Positions 29,613-39,175 of a DNA stretch of 64,000 nucleotides are shown here, piece by piece. Each line of letters starts with the position of its first letter. Position 1 is the first letter of the stretch. Below the pieces are notes generated by a model. That model made no database searches and was not told the DNA's origin. It was given only the letters and a program-made list of their open reading frames with translations. This DNA comes from Ensifer adhaerens (GTDB taxonomy: Bacteria > Pseudomonadota > Alphaproteobacteria > Rhizobiales > Rhizobiaceae): the NCBI RefSeq assembly GCF_001270265.1, contig NZ_LGAP01000001.1, forward strand, positions 310,001 to 374,000, given 5' to 3'. Both the position numbers and the translations under genes were made by a program.

Positions 29613-30008
29613 ATGAAGCTCCTGCTGCAGATTTTCACCTGGTGGAACCAACAGACGATCGGAACGCGGTTTCATACCTGGCGTAACGGTCAACGTGTCG
29701 GCGAAGACGAGCTCGGCAACGTCTATTATCAGGGCGGCAAGGACTCCGAAGGCCGTACGCGCCGCTGGGTGATTTACAACGGTTATGCGGAAGCCTCTGC
29801 CATTCCGGCCGGCTGGCACGGCTGGATGCATCATCGCACCGACGTTTCGCCTGCAGACGAAAAATACGTCGCACGCGAGTGGCAGAAGCCGCATCGCCCG
29901 AACCCGACCGGTACGGCCAACGCCTACCGTCCGCAGGGTTCGATCGCAGGTGCTGGAGCACGTCCGCGTGTGACGGGCGACTACGACGCCTGGACGCCGG
30001 GTTCCTGA
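29613..30008 (+). CDS. NDUFA12-type accessory protein of NADH:ubiquinone oxidoreductase
   Basis: 131 residues from the ATG at 29613. The NDUFA12 (B17.2) pattern is clear: 'WWNQQTIGTRFHTWRNGQRVGEDELGN', then 'RRWVIYNGYAEASAIPAGWHGWMHH' and 'KPHRPNPTGTANAYRPQGS'. In alphaproteobacteria it is one of the few supernumerary complex I subunits shared with mitochondria. It is encoded away from the nuo operon and followed by a DUF2155 gene. Confidence 0.92.
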   Translation: MKLLLQIFTWWNQQTIGTRFHTWRNGQRVGEDELGNVYYQGGKDSEGRTRRWVIYNGYAEASAIPAGWHGWMHHRTDVSPADEKYVAREWQKPHRPNPTGTANAYRPQGSIAGAGARPRVTGDYDAWTPGS

Positions 30009-30135
30009 GACGCTTGTCGTCGGACAAGGCGCGCCGCCCGTGAAATGGTCCAGTGACCACGGGGCGGCCACATTTCATGTTTAGCGCCTGATATCCATCA
30101 ACGGTGAATGCGAAGCGCGCGGGAGACAGGCGGGA

Positions 30136-30588
30136 ATGGCGGGTTCTTATCTGCGGAAAACAATCGGCCAGATGTCGAGCCGGCTCTGTGTCGCCGCGCT
30201 TGCCGCGCTGCCGATGGTTTCCTCGACCGGTACGGCCGAGGCCGCGCGGATAAACAACGCCGTCGCCGTGTTTTCCGGCATCGACAAGATCACCGGCCGC
30301 ATCACGACGTTTGACGTCTATATCGGCGAGACCGTCCAGTTCGGCGCCCTGCAGGTAACGCCGCGCGTCTGCTATAACAGGGACGACACCGAAGCTCAGA
30401 AGATCACGACCTTCGTCGAAGTCGACGAGATCACGCTCGACCGCAAGATCAGGCGGATCTTCACCGGCTGGATGTTCGCCGACAGTCCTGGTCTGAATGC
30501 CGTCGAACACCCCGTCTATGACGTCTGGCTGCAGTCCTGCAAGGCAACCTCCGAGTTGCCACCGCCAGACACCGCCTCCAAGAAATAG
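30136..30588 (+). CDS. DUF2155 domain secreted protein
   Basis: 150 residues. A signal peptide ('LCVAALAALPMVSSTGTAEA') is followed by the DUF2155 core: 'VFSGIDKITGRITTFDVYIGET', 'LQVTPRVCYNR' and 'RRIFTGWMFADSPGLNAVEHPVYDVWLQSCK'. Two conserved cysteines may form a disulphide in the periplasm. The function is unknown. It sits beside the NDUFA12 homologue, which is a recurring rhizobial neighbourhood. Confidence 0.87.
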   Translation: MAGSYLRKTIGQMSSRLCVAALAALPMVSSTGTAEAARINNAVAVFSGIDKITGRITTFDVYIGETVQFGALQVTPRVCYNRDDTEAQKITTFVEVDEITLDRKIRRIFTGWMFADSPGLNAVEHPVYDVWLQSCKATSELPPPDTASKK

Positions 30589-30981
30589 CGTTGTCTTGGC
30601 TGTCGCGCTCGAAAGCGGCAGCGATACCCTCAATCAAATTTTCCTGTCCTCGGCCTGTCTTTGAAACGCCCGCGACTCTCGCGCCCGTGCAGCGAGCGGC
30701 GAGTCATAACGGGGTGCGCCCGCTTCGTCTTGCTGGATGTCTGCACCGACCTTGCCGCGATCAAAACGGACCACCGAAAGCTTTTCCAACGAACGTGCGA
30801 AGCGGCTTCCCGTCAGGAAATGCATAAAAACAAAGAGATAGAGCGCTTGCGTGACTCTGTTTGCGAACGGAAGCGCTTTATTTGGCACGCGGCGCTGCAC
30901 GCCGCCCGAAAGGTCTGAACCTGGATGAAAGGGTCCGCGAAATACAGGTCCCGGTGGGGATGGCCCATATCGGCCATGCGC
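30589..30981. other. 393-base interval without a convincing gene
   Basis: Between the DUF2155 gene (rightward) and aat (leftward, ending here). Short ORFs exist on both strands but none shows a recognisable domain or ribosome-binding site. I found no strong terminator with a T-run and no tRNA. Confidence 0.5.
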
Positions 30982-31596
30982 TCAAAACGATAGATCGGGC
31001 GAGTTCATCGCGTTGGCGAGCATGATCTCGTACTCGGCTTTCGGCACATCGATCGCGCCGAAGGATTTGAGATGCTCGGTAGTGAACTGGGTGTCCAGCA
31101 GTTCAAAGCCTCTGGCACGGAGGCGCTCCACCAGATGCACGAGGCAGATCTTTGAAGCGTTCGTGCGTCGGGAAAACATGCTTTCGCCGAAGAATGCCGA
31201 GCCCAGAGAGACGCCGTAAAGGCCGCCGACCAGCACGTCGTCCTCCCAGGCTTCGACACTGTGTGCGTAGCCCATGGAGTGAAGGGTGGCGTAGAGGCTG
31301 CGGATCTTGGTGTTGATCCAGGTGGTCGGGCGATCAGGCGCCGGCGCGGCGCAGCCTTCCATGACGGCCCCAAAGGCAGTGTTGAAGCGGATGTCGAAGT
31401 GGCTCTTGCGGATTGTCTTTGCGAGACTGCGCGAGATGTGAAAGCCATCAAGCGGGATGACGCCGCGAATTTCCGGCTCGACCCAGAAAAGCTCCGGGTC
31501 ATCTGCCGAATCGGCCATTGGAAACAGGCCTATGGAATAGGCGCGCAGCAGCATGTCCGGTGTTACGTCGGGTTGCTTGCTGCGCGTCCCTTTCAA
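30982..31596 (-). CDS. aat: Leucyl/phenylalanyl-tRNA--protein transferase
   Basis: 204 residues. Family motifs: '[26 protein letters not shown]', '[25 protein letters not shown]' and '[19 protein letters not shown]'. It adds Leu or Phe to proteins with N-terminal Lys/Arg, marking them for ClpAP. It ends the leftward run accB-accC-aat, with 9 bases between the accC stop and its start. Confidence 0.95.
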   Translation of the reverse strand: MKGTRSKQPDVTPDMLLRAYSIGLFPMADSADDPELFWVEPEIRGVIPLDGFHISRSLAKTIRKSHFDIRFNTAFGAVMEGCAAPAPDRPTTWINTKIRSLYATLHSMGYAHSVEAWEDDVLVGGLYGVSLGSAFFGESMFSRRTNASKICLVHLVERLRARGFELLDTQFTTEHLKSFGAIDVPKAEYEIMLANAMNSPDLSF

Positions 31597-31605
31597 TGCA
31601 CGGTC

Positions 31606-32949
31606 CTATTCGGACGTAGTGGCCAGATGGTGCTCCAGCCAATGGATGTCGTATTCGCCGTTCGCGATATCCTGATTGTTGATCAGGTCCTGGAATAGCG
31701 GCAGCGTCGTCTTGATGCCGTCGATGACGAACTCGTCAAGCACGCGACGAAGGCGCATCATGCATTCGACACGTGTGCGGCCATGCACGATAAGCTTGCC
31801 GATCAAGCTGTCGTAGTAAGGCGGGATCCGGTAGCCCTGATAGGCGCCCGAATCGACACGAACGCCGAGACCGCCTGGTGCGTGGAAATGCGTGATCGTG
31901 CCCGGCGAGGGGACGAAGGTACGCGGATCTTCGGCATTGATGCGGCACTCGATCGCGTGGCCGGAAAACACGATGTCTTCCTGCTTGACCGAAAGCCCGC
32001 CGCCCGATGCGACACGGATCTGTTCGTGCACAAGGTCAATGCCGGTGATTGCTTCGGTGATCGGATGCTCCACCTGAAGGCGGGTGTTCATTTCGATGAA
32101 ATAGAACTCGCCGTTCTCGTAGAGGAACTCGATCGTGCCTGCGCCGCGGTACTTCAGCTTCTTCATGGCATCGGCGCAAACCTGGCCGATCTTCATGCGC
32201 TGTTCGACGTTAAGGGCAGGGGAATTTGCCTCTTCCCAGACCTTCTGGTGGCGTCGCTGCAAGGAGCAGTCGCGCTCGCCGAGATGGATGGCATTGCCTT
32301 CGCCGTCGCCGACGATCTGGATTTCGATGTGGCGCGGCCTGCCGAGAAACTTCTCCATATAGACCGCGTCATTACCGAAGGCCGCGAGCGCCTCGGAACG
32401 AGCGGTTGACACAGCCTCGTCGAGGTCAGCCTCGGTCCTTGCGACCTTCATGCCGCGACCGCCGCCGCCAGCAGTCGCCTTGATCAGAACCGGGAAACCA
32501 ATCTGGCGCGCGACTTCGAGCGCATTTTCCGGCCTCACTTCGCCGTCCGAGCCCGGAACCACGGGGATGCCAAGCTCCTGCGCCGTCTTCTTGGCGGTGA
32601 TCTTGTCGCCCATGATGCGGATATGTTCCGCCGTCGGGCCGATGAAGGTGATGTCGTGCGCATCGAGAATTTCGGCGAACTTGGCGTTTTCCGACAGGAA
32701 GCCGTAGCCCGGATGCACGGCATCAGCGCCAGTGATTTCGCAGGCGGCGACGATCTGGTGAATGTTCAGATAGCTATCGCGCGACGGCGGAGGACCGATG
32801 CAGACGCTTTCGTCGGCGAGGCGCACGTGCATGGCGTCGCTGTCGGCCGTGGAATGGACGGCCACCGTCGCAATGCCGAGCTCTTTACAGGCGCGCAGCA
32901 CGCGAAGGGCGATTTCGCCGCGATTGGCAATGAGAATTTTCGAGATCAT
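31606..32949 (-). CDS. accC: Biotin carboxylase subunit of acetyl-CoA carboxylase
   Basis: 447 residues. ATP-grasp biotin carboxylase: '[20 protein letters not shown]', the Gly-rich loop '[13 protein letters not shown]' and '[16 protein letters not shown]'. Its C-terminal domain has '[11 protein letters not shown]'. It carboxylates biotin on AccB for malonyl-CoA synthesis. It lies 12 bases after accB. Confidence 0.97.
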   Translation of the reverse strand: MISKILIANRGEIALRVLRACKELGIATVAVHSTADSDAMHVRLADESVCIGPPPSRDSYLNIHQIVAACEITGADAVHPGYGFLSENAKFAEILDAHDITFIGPTAEHIRIMGDKITAKKTAQELGIPVVPGSDGEVRPENALEVARQIGFPVLIKATAGGGGRGMKVARTEADLDEAVSTARSEALAAFGNDAVYMEKFLGRPRHIEIQIVGDGEGNAIHLGERDCSLQRRHQKVWEEANSPALNVEQRMKIGQVCADAMKKLKYRGAGTIEFLYENGEFYFIEMNTRLQVEHPITEAITGIDLVHEQIRVASGGGLSVKQEDIVFSGHAIECRINAEDPRTFVPSPGTITHFHAPGGLGVRVDSGAYQGYRIPPYYDSLIGKLIVHGRTRVECMMRLRRVLDEFVIDGIKTTLPLFQDLINNQDIANGEYDIHWLEHHLATTSE

Positions 32950-32961
32950 CGCAGCGCCGCC

Positions 32962-33426
32962 TTATTCGATTACGATCAGCGGCTCGCCATACTCGACGGG
33001 GGCTGCGTCCTGGACGAAGATTTCGGTCACCTTGCCCGAACGCGGGGCAGGGATCTGGTTCATGGTCTTCATCGCTTCGATGATCAGGACGGTCTGGCCT
33101 TCCTTGACCACGGTACCGACCTCGATGAACGGGCGGGCGCCTGGAGCCGGCGCAAGGTAGGCCGTGCCGACCATCGGGGCCGTGAGGGCGTTCTTGGAGT
33201 TGCGGCTGGTCTCGGCCGGAGCGGCAGCCGCAACGGGCTGCGCAGCGTGAACTGCCGGCTGGGCCTGGTAGGTCGGCATCGAGACGGCGACAGGCGTGCC
33301 GGCGCGCGATACGCGGATGCGAAGGTCTTCCTGCTCCACTTCGATCTCGGTGAGATCGGTGTCGTTCAGGATATTGGCGAGATCGCGGATCAGCGCTTGG
33401 TCGATACCGGGTTTCTTGTCAGCCAT
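32962..33426 (-). CDS. accB: Biotin carboxyl carrier protein of acetyl-CoA carboxylase
   Basis: 154 residues. The biotin-accepting lysine is K120 in 'LIIEAMKTMNQIPAP' (E-A-M-K-[TM]-M). An Ala/Pro-rich linker (about 47-80) joins an N-terminal dimerisation region to the biotinyl domain. It is first in accB-accC-aat and follows aroQ by 23 bases. Confidence 0.97.
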   Translation of the reverse strand: MADKKPGIDQALIRDLANILNDTDLTEIEVEQEDLRIRVSRAGTPVAVSMPTYQAQPAVHAAQPVAAAAPAETSRNSKNALTAPMVGTAYLAPAPGARPFIEVGTVVKEGQTVLIIEAMKTMNQIPAPRSGKVTEIFVQDAAPVEYGEPLIVIE

Positions 33427-33449
33427 GGGATATGAGCCTCGTGTTCTTT

Positions 33450-33896
33450 TTATTTCGACGTTTCTGTCAGGTTCTTTAGCGCATGCAGCGCCAGAATGTA
33501 ACTCTGCGCGCCGAAACCGCAGATGACGCCTTTGACCGCCGGGGCAATCATCGACTTGTGGCGGAATTCTTCACGCGCGTGGATGTTGGAAAGATGCAGT
33601 TCGACCACCGGGATGCCGATCGCGCGGATGGCATCGTGCAGCGCGATCGACGTATGGCCGTAGGCCGCTGGATTGATCGCGACACCTGCCGCCTTTTCAC
33701 CGGCCTCATGCAGCCAGTCCACGAGCGTGCCTTCATGGTTGGATTGCCGGAAATCGACTTCCAGTCCCAATGCCTTGCCTTCCGTGGTGCACATCGCCTC
33801 GATGTCGGCGAGTGTCTGGCCGCCATAGATCCCCGGTTCGCGCTTGCCGAGCGCATTCAGGTTGGGGCCGTTCAGCACGAAAATTTTGGTGGGCAT
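33450..33896 (-). CDS. aroQ: Type II 3-dehydroquinate dehydratase
   Basis: 148 residues. Type II motifs are 'VLNGPNLNALGKREPGIYG' near residue 6 and 'GVAINPAAYGHTSIALHDAI' near 75, with 'VVELHLSNIHAREEFR' near 97. It forms 3-dehydroshikimate in the shikimate pathway. It is upstream of accB on the same strand, an arrangement common in bacteria. Confidence 0.97.
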   Translation of the reverse strand: MPTKIFVLNGPNLNALGKREPGIYGGQTLADIEAMCTTEGKALGLEVDFRQSNHEGTLVDWLHEAGEKAAGVAINPAAYGHTSIALHDAIRAIGIPVVELHLSNIHAREEFRHKSMIAPAVKGVICGFGAQSYILALHALKNLTETSK

Positions 33897-34014
33897 GCGG
33901 GATTCCGGTCCAGTGATAGAGGGTTACCTATAGACTGATGGTCCCGCGAGGAAAAGCCCTTTGGGTCCTCGCGGGATTTGTCCACAGTTGGGACAGATCG
34001 TCCAATGCGGGCGG

Positions 34015-34782
34015 TCAGCAGGCGGTCTTGCCGCAGCTGCGCATATTGGCCACCTTGGCGCTGATTTCCTCGGCGCCGACTGCGCCGAACACGGCCTCGT
34101 TGCCGATCACGTAGGACGGCGTGCCGGTGATGCCGAGGTCGTTGGCAAGGGTGTAGGCCTCGCGCACGGCCGCGTCATGCGGCTCTTTCTCCATCTTCTC
34201 ACGCAGCTGCTTTTCGGTGACGCCGAGCTTGCCGGCAACGGCAATCGCCGTTTCCTCAGTTGCGCGGTCCTCGCCGCCGAGCAGGGCCCGGTGGAACTCG
34301 CCGTACTTCTCGGGCGCGACCAGCCGGAAGGCAGCACTGACCTTGTGGGCTGCCAGCGAATCCGGGCCGAGGATCGGCAGTTCCTTCAGCACGAAGCGGA
34401 TGTTCTTGTCCTTCGACAGGATCTCGTCCATGTCCGTCAGCGCACGTTTGCAGTAACCACAGTTGTAGTCGTAGAACTCGACGACCGTGACGTCGCCGTC
34501 CGGATTGCCCAGCACCATGTCGTAGTCGGAGTTGAAGATCGCCTTCTTGTTTTCGGTGATCGCACCTTCCGCCGCTTCCTGCTGCTTGGCGCGCTGCTTG
34601 GTTGCAAGCGCCTCCTGGACGTCGAGCATGATTTCCGGATTTGCGAGCAGATATTCCTTGATGAAGGCGCCAAACTCTTCCTTCTGTTTCTGGTCGAGTG
34701 CGAGTGCGCTTTGCGGCAAGCTGACGCCTGCCATGAACGCGGCAATCGTTCCGGCGGCAATCATTTTCGTGCTGAAATTCAT
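34015..34782 (-). CDS. DsbA family thiol:disulphide oxidoreductase
   Basis: 255 residues with a signal peptide ('MIAAGTIAAFMAGVSLPQSALA'). The DSBA-like thioredoxin fold carries the active site C-G-Y-C in 'EFYDYNCGYCKRALTDMD' near residue 125. The cis-Pro loop is at 'GITGTPSYVIGNEAVFGA'. The N-terminal helical region ('LANPEIMLDVQEAL') is like Com1/ScsC-type proteins. It acts in the periplasm; whether as oxidase or isomerase is not decidable. Confidence 0.9.
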   Translation of the reverse strand: MNFSTKMIAAGTIAAFMAGVSLPQSALALDQKQKEEFGAFIKEYLLANPEIMLDVQEALATKQRAKQQEAAEGAITENKKAIFNSDYDMVLGNPDGDVTVVEFYDYNCGYCKRALTDMDEILSKDKNIRFVLKELPILGPDSLAAHKVSAAFRLVAPEKYGEFHRALLGGEDRATEETAIAVAGKLGVTEKQLREKMEKEPHDAAVREAYTLANDLGITGTPSYVIGNEAVFGAVGAEEISAKVANMRSCGKTAC

Positions 34783-35037
34783 TTCTACCTCGTTGTCTCT
34801 GCCTGCCCTGTCTGTCGTCTATGTCGCGATACGGCGTCAATGCGCGCTTGTAAAAGACAACAGGAATCTCCAACACCGCAACACGCGGGCAGCATAGGGT
34901 GGGCCCCGGCGAAACGAAACGGCAAAATCGGCGGAAATACGGCGCTCGCGCACTTGTGAAGCTTTAAGCGATCGGGCAAAGGGGCGGCATGTCGTATCAA
35001 CGCGGGTTGGTATAGGCCGCTTCTTGAGGATATTGCC

Positions 35038-36195
35038 TTGGTAGAATTGTCGAACCGCAGCGCCGTCGAACCGTTTCATGCCATGGATGTACTGGCAGAG
35101 GCGACGCGCCGACGTGACGCCGGCCACCCGGTGATTTCAATGGCGGTCGGGCAACCAGCGCACCCTGCGCCGAAAGCCGCCTTGGATGCGGCGCGCAAGG
35201 CGCTCGAGCATGGTCGGCTCGGCTACACCGATGCGCTTGGCACGTTGTCGCTGCGAACCGCGATCGCCCACCACTATCAGAAGCGGCATGGTATCGCGCT
35301 CGACCCACAACGCATTGCGGTAACCACCGGATCGTCAGCCGGCTTCAATCTTGCCTTCCTCGCGCTCTTCGATCCCGGCGATTGCGTGGCGATCGCCCGG
35401 CCCGGCTATCCCGCCTACCGTAACATTCTCGCAGCGCTCGGCCTGACGGTCGTCGAGGTGGAAGCCAATGCCGAGAGCGGCTTCACGCTGACGCCGGAAA
35501 ATCTGGCGCGCGCAGCCGCGAAGGTAGGGCGGCCGCTGAAGGGGGTTCTTCTGGCAAGCCCGGCCAACCCGACGGGAACGGTCACGGGCAGGGCGGGTCT
35601 CAAGGCGCTGGCCGACTATTGTCGCGCCGAAAACATCGCCTTCATCTCCGACGAAATCTATCACGGGCTGACCTTCGCCGGCGAAGAGGCAAGCGCTCTG
35701 GAGCTGACCGACGACGTCGTCGTCATCAACTCCTTCTCCAAATATTATTGCATGACGGGTTGGCGGATCGGCTGGATGGTGCTGCCGGAAGCGCAGGTTC
35801 GCGGTTTTGAGCGCATCGCCCAGAGCCTCTACATCTCGCCGCCGGAATTGTCGCAGATTGCGGCGGAGGCGGCACTCGGTGCACAGATAGAACTCGACGG
35901 CTACAAGGCGGCCTACGCGGCCAATCGCGACATGCTGCTGAGGCGCCTGCCGGAGATCGGCTTGTCGATCGCGTCACCGATGGATGGTGCCTTCTACGCC
36001 TATGCGGATGTTAGCCGCTTTACCAACGACAGCATGGCGTTTGCCCGCCGGATGCTGGCCGAAATCAACGTGGCAGCAACGCCCGGCTTCGATTTCGATC
36101 CGCTTGAAGGGCATCGTACGATGCGGTTCTCCTATGCCGGATCGACAGCCGACATGAACGAAGCGATGGACCGGATCGCCCGTTGGATTGCCTGA
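35038..36195 (+). CDS. Pyridoxal-phosphate aminotransferase, class I/II
   Basis: 385 residues from a TTG start; TGAGGA lies about 7 bases upstream, and no ATG fits before the conserved N-terminal region. Family motifs: 'GLKALADYCRAENIAFISDEIYHGLTF' and the PLP-lysine region 'VINSFSKYYCMTGWRIGW' (K in S-F-S-K). It is close to aspartate/alanine aminotransferases, but the substrate is uncertain. It is divergent from the DsbA-type gene and followed by a bidirectional terminator. Confidence 0.88.
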   Translation: MVELSNRSAVEPFHAMDVLAEATRRRDAGHPVISMAVGQPAHPAPKAALDAARKALEHGRLGYTDALGTLSLRTAIAHHYQKRHGIALDPQRIAVTTGSSAGFNLAFLALFDPGDCVAIARPGYPAYRNILAALGLTVVEVEANAESGFTLTPENLARAAAKVGRPLKGVLLASPANPTGTVTGRAGLKALADYCRAENIAFISDEIYHGLTFAGEEASALELTDDVVVINSFSKYYCMTGWRIGWMVLPEAQVRGFERIAQSLYISPPELSQIAAEAALGAQIELDGYKAAYAANRDMLLRRLPEIGLSIASPMDGAFYAYADVSRFTNDSMAFARRMLAEINVAATPGFDFDPLEGHRTMRFSYAGSTADMNEAMDRIARWIA

Positions 36196-36304
36196 TCCTC
36201 AGTTGTTTCAGCGGCTTGCCGCCGTTGCCGGACTCTCTTTGAGAGGCCCCTGATTCAAACTTGCAGCCAAATAGGCGGTTGCAGTTGTCGCCAAACGGAA
36301 ACGA

Positions 36305-36332
36305 AAAAGCCCGGACCAAGGTCCGGGCTTTT
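36305..36332. terminator. Bidirectional terminator between aminotransferase and rne
   Basis: A perfect 13-bp stem (36305-36317 with 36320-36332), GC-rich core with A-run before and T-run after, so it works for both converging genes. Confidence 0.85.
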
Positions 36333-36358
36333 CTGTTCTTCCGAGGTTCAGATGTGGC

Positions 36359-39175
36359 TTAGAAGAAGCCGCGGCGCTGCCACCATCCGCCCTTCTTGGG
36401 CTTGGACTGGTCTTCTTCGGTGCCTTCGTTCTTGTTCGTGACCGTCGAGGTCAGCACCGGTTCTGACGCGATCGTCGAAAGGTCGCGGTTTGCCCGTGCA
36501 GGCTTGCCTTCTTCGAGATCAGCGGCCGCTTCTTCGGCAACCGCGGGAACGGGCTCAGCCGCCTCCGGCTGGGCTTCGACCGCAGTCTGCGCTGCCTCGT
36601 CGGCACTGACGACAGGCTCCTCGGCCTTAACGGCTTTCTTGCGTGTGCGCTTCGGCTTGGCGGCCTTTTCGACGACCGGTTCCACCTCTTCCGCGACGAT
36701 CTCGGCTTCGGCAACCACGGCTACCGCTTCAACCTCGGCTTCCGCCGGTGCTTCGACGTCGCCTTGCTCGCCCGCTTCGTCGTCGCCGGATGCAGCAGCC
36801 TGCTCCTCGCCTTCGACTTCACCTTCGCCCAGTTCCGGGCGATTGCGGCGACCGCCACGCTTGCCGCGACGGCGACGCTTGCGCTTTTGTTCGCCGTCGG
36901 CGGTCAGCGCATCCGTATCGTTTTCGTCCTCGTCACCATCGGTTTCGGCGGCGTCGTCAGCATCGTCTGCAGAATCGCCTTCCTGTGCGGCAGCGCCTTC
37001 GGCCTGCTGGCTGCCCTTGCCGCGACGACGGCGGCGGCGCTTGCGCTTGCGGCCGTTCTGGTCATCGGCCTGGGCGGCGGCCTTCGGCTGCTCCTGGCGC
37101 TGTTCGACGACAACTTCTTCTGCCTCTTCCTCATCGAGATCCTCTTCGATCACGATGTCGTCGTCCTCTGGCTCCGGCTCGAAGTGCAGGATCTGTTCGA
37201 TCTTGACGGGGTTTTCAACCGGCTCGCCGCGGTCGATCGCAAAGTGCTGTGCGCCGACATGGCCGTCAGCCTCGATGATGATCGAGACGCCGAAGCGCTG
37301 TTCGTAATCCATGATCGTGCCGCGCTTCTGGTTGAGCAGATAGAGCGCGATATCGGGGATCGTGCGAACGGTGATGTTGTGGGTGGTGTTCTTGAGCAGA
37401 TGCTCTTCGATGCCGCGCAGCACATGCAACGCGACCGAAGACTGCGAGCGGACGTGACCCGTGCCGTTGCAATGAGGGCAGGTCTGCATCGTGCTTTCGA
37501 GAACCGAAGCGCGAATGCGCTGGCGCGACATTTCGAGCAGACCGAAATGCGAGATGCGGCCGACCTGGATGCGGGCGCGATCGTTCTTCAGGCAATCCTT
37601 CAGCCGCTTCTCGACCGAGCGGTTGTTCCGCTTTTCTTCCATGTCGATGAAGTCGATGACGACCAGGCCGGCAAGGTCGCGAAGGCGCAACTGGCGGGCG
37701 ACTTCTTCTGCGGCTTCGAGGTTCGTCTGAAGTGCCGTGTCCTCGATCGAATGCTCGCGCGTCGAACGACCGGAATTGACGTCGATCGAAACCAGGGCTT
37801 CCGTCTGGTTGATGATGATGTAGCCGCCCGACTTCAGCGTTACCTGCGGCTGCAGCATGCGATCAAGCTGCGCTTCGATGCCGGAGCGCGAGAATATCGG
37901 GTGCACGTCGCGGTAAGGCTGAACCACCTTGGCGTGGCTCGGCATCAGCATCTTCATGAAGCCCTTGGCTTCCTTGTAGCCTTCCTCGCCGGAAACGACG
38001 ATCTCGCTGATGTCCTTGTTGTAGAGGTCGCGGATCGAGCGCTTGATCAGGCTGCCTTCCTCGTAAACGAGGCAGGGGGCAGTCGAGTTGAGCGTCAGCG
38101 TGCGGACGTTCTCCCAAAGGCGCATCAGATACTCGAAGTCGCGCTTGATCTCGACCTTGGTGCGGTTGGCACCGGCCGTGCGCAGAATGACTCCCATGCC
38201 CTGCGGCACTTCGAGGCCACGCGCAATTTCCTTCAGACGCTTGCGGTCCTGCAGGTTGGTGATCTTGCGGGAAATGCCGCCGCCACGTGCCGTGTTCGGC
38301 ATCAATACCGAGTAGCGACCGGCAAGCGACAGGTAGGTCGTCAGCGCTGCGCCCTTGTTGCCACGTTCTTCCTTGGCGACCTGAACGAGCAGGATCTGGC
38401 GGCGCTTGATGACTTCCTGGATGCGGTACTGCTTGCGCGGCTTGCGCACCTGGCGATCCGGAACCTCTTCCATAGCGTCTTCAGCGCCGACGGATTCGAT
38501 GATTTCCTTCTCGCCGTCATGGCTGTCGTCATCGTCGTCGTCGTCATCGCGGCGACGACGGCTGTCGACATCCTCGGAGATCGAATCGGTGTCGACCATG
38601 GCGGCCATCTCGCCGCCATTGCCTTCTTCGCCTGCATCCGCCGCTTCGGTTGCTGCAGTTGCAGCGGCCTCTTCGGCGATTTTCGCCTTCGTGCGGCGCG
38701 GGCGCTTCGGCTTTGCCTTGGGCTTCTCGGCGGGCACGTCGGCCTCGACGGCTGCTTCGGCTACCGTCTCGGTGGTTTCCGCGACGGCTTCCGTTTCAGC
38801 GGCAATCTCCAGATCGACAGGCACGCTGAGCGCGCTCTGCGTCGGCGTTGCCGTTTCGACGTGTTCGACATCGTCGTCGCGGCGCGCTTCTTCGGCTTCC
38901 GCCTTCAACAGCGCCTGACGATCGGCGAGGGGGATCTGGTAATAGTCGGGGTGGATTTCGGCGAAGGCCAGGAACCCGTGGCGATTGCCGCCGTAGTCGA
39001 CGAAGGCCGCCTGGAGCGAAGGCTCCACTCGCGTTACCTTTGCCAGGTAGATGTTGCCGCGGATCTGTTTCTTGTGTTCCGATTCGAAGTCGAACTCTTC
39101 TATGCGGTTCCCGCGAACGACAACGACGCGCGTCTCTTCAGAGTGAGACGCATCGATAAGCATTTTCTCTGCCAT
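36359..39175 (-). CDS. rne: Ribonuclease E
   Basis: 938 residues. The N-terminal S1 domain ('GNIYLAKVTRVEPSLQAAFVDYG') is interrupted after about residue 90. A low-complexity insertion of about 170 residues follows (acidic/Ala-rich, then D-rich 'RRRRDDDDDDDDSHD'). S1-like sequence then resumes ('QILLVQVAKEERGNKGA'). The DNase I-like catalytic domain has 'VSIDVNSGR' and 'LVVIDFIDMEEKRN' aspartates, and the zinc-link is 'CPHCNGTG'. The C-terminal 270 residues are an acidic/basic scaffold that ends 'KKGGWWQRRGFF'. It starts mRNA decay and processes rRNA/tRNA. Confidence 0.96.
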   Translation of the reverse strand: MAEKMLIDASHSEETRVVVVRGNRIEEFDFESEHKKQIRGNIYLAKVTRVEPSLQAAFVDYGGNRHGFLAFAEIHPDYYQIPLADRQALLKAEAEEARRDDDVEHVETATPTQSALSVPVDLEIAAETEAVAETTETVAEAAVEADVPAEKPKAKPKRPRRTKAKIAEEAAATAATEAADAGEEGNGGEMAAMVDTDSISEDVDSRRRRDDDDDDDDSHDGEKEIIESVGAEDAMEEVPDRQVRKPRKQYRIQEVIKRRQILLVQVAKEERGNKGAALTTYLSLAGRYSVLMPNTARGGGISRKITNLQDRKRLKEIARGLEVPQGMGVILRTAGANRTKVEIKRDFEYLMRLWENVRTLTLNSTAPCLVYEEGSLIKRSIRDLYNKDISEIVVSGEEGYKEAKGFMKMLMPSHAKVVQPYRDVHPIFSRSGIEAQLDRMLQPQVTLKSGGYIIINQTEALVSIDVNSGRSTREHSIEDTALQTNLEAAEEVARQLRLRDLAGLVVIDFIDMEEKRNNRSVEKRLKDCLKNDRARIQVGRISHFGLLEMSRQRIRASVLESTMQTCPHCNGTGHVRSQSSVALHVLRGIEEHLLKNTTHNITVRTIPDIALYLLNQKRGTIMDYEQRFGVSIIIEADGHVGAQHFAIDRGEPVENPVKIEQILHFEPEPEDDDIVIEEDLDEEEAEEVVVEQRQEQPKAAAQADDQNGRKRKRRRRRRGKGSQQAEGAAAQEGDSADDADDAAETDGDEDENDTDALTADGEQKRKRRRRGKRGGRRNRPELGEGEVEGEEQAAASGDDEAGEQGDVEAPAEAEVEAVAVVAEAEIVAEEVEPVVEKAAKPKRTRKKAVKAEEPVVSADEAAQTAVEAQPEAAEPVPAVAEEAAADLEEGKPARANRDLSTIASEPVLTSTVTNKNEGTEEDQSKPKKGGWWQRRGFF

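Noticed and set aside
30634-30900. An 88-codon minus-strand ORF between DUF2155 gene and aat
   Set aside because: It has no domain or start signal that I can support; kept as an unassigned interval.
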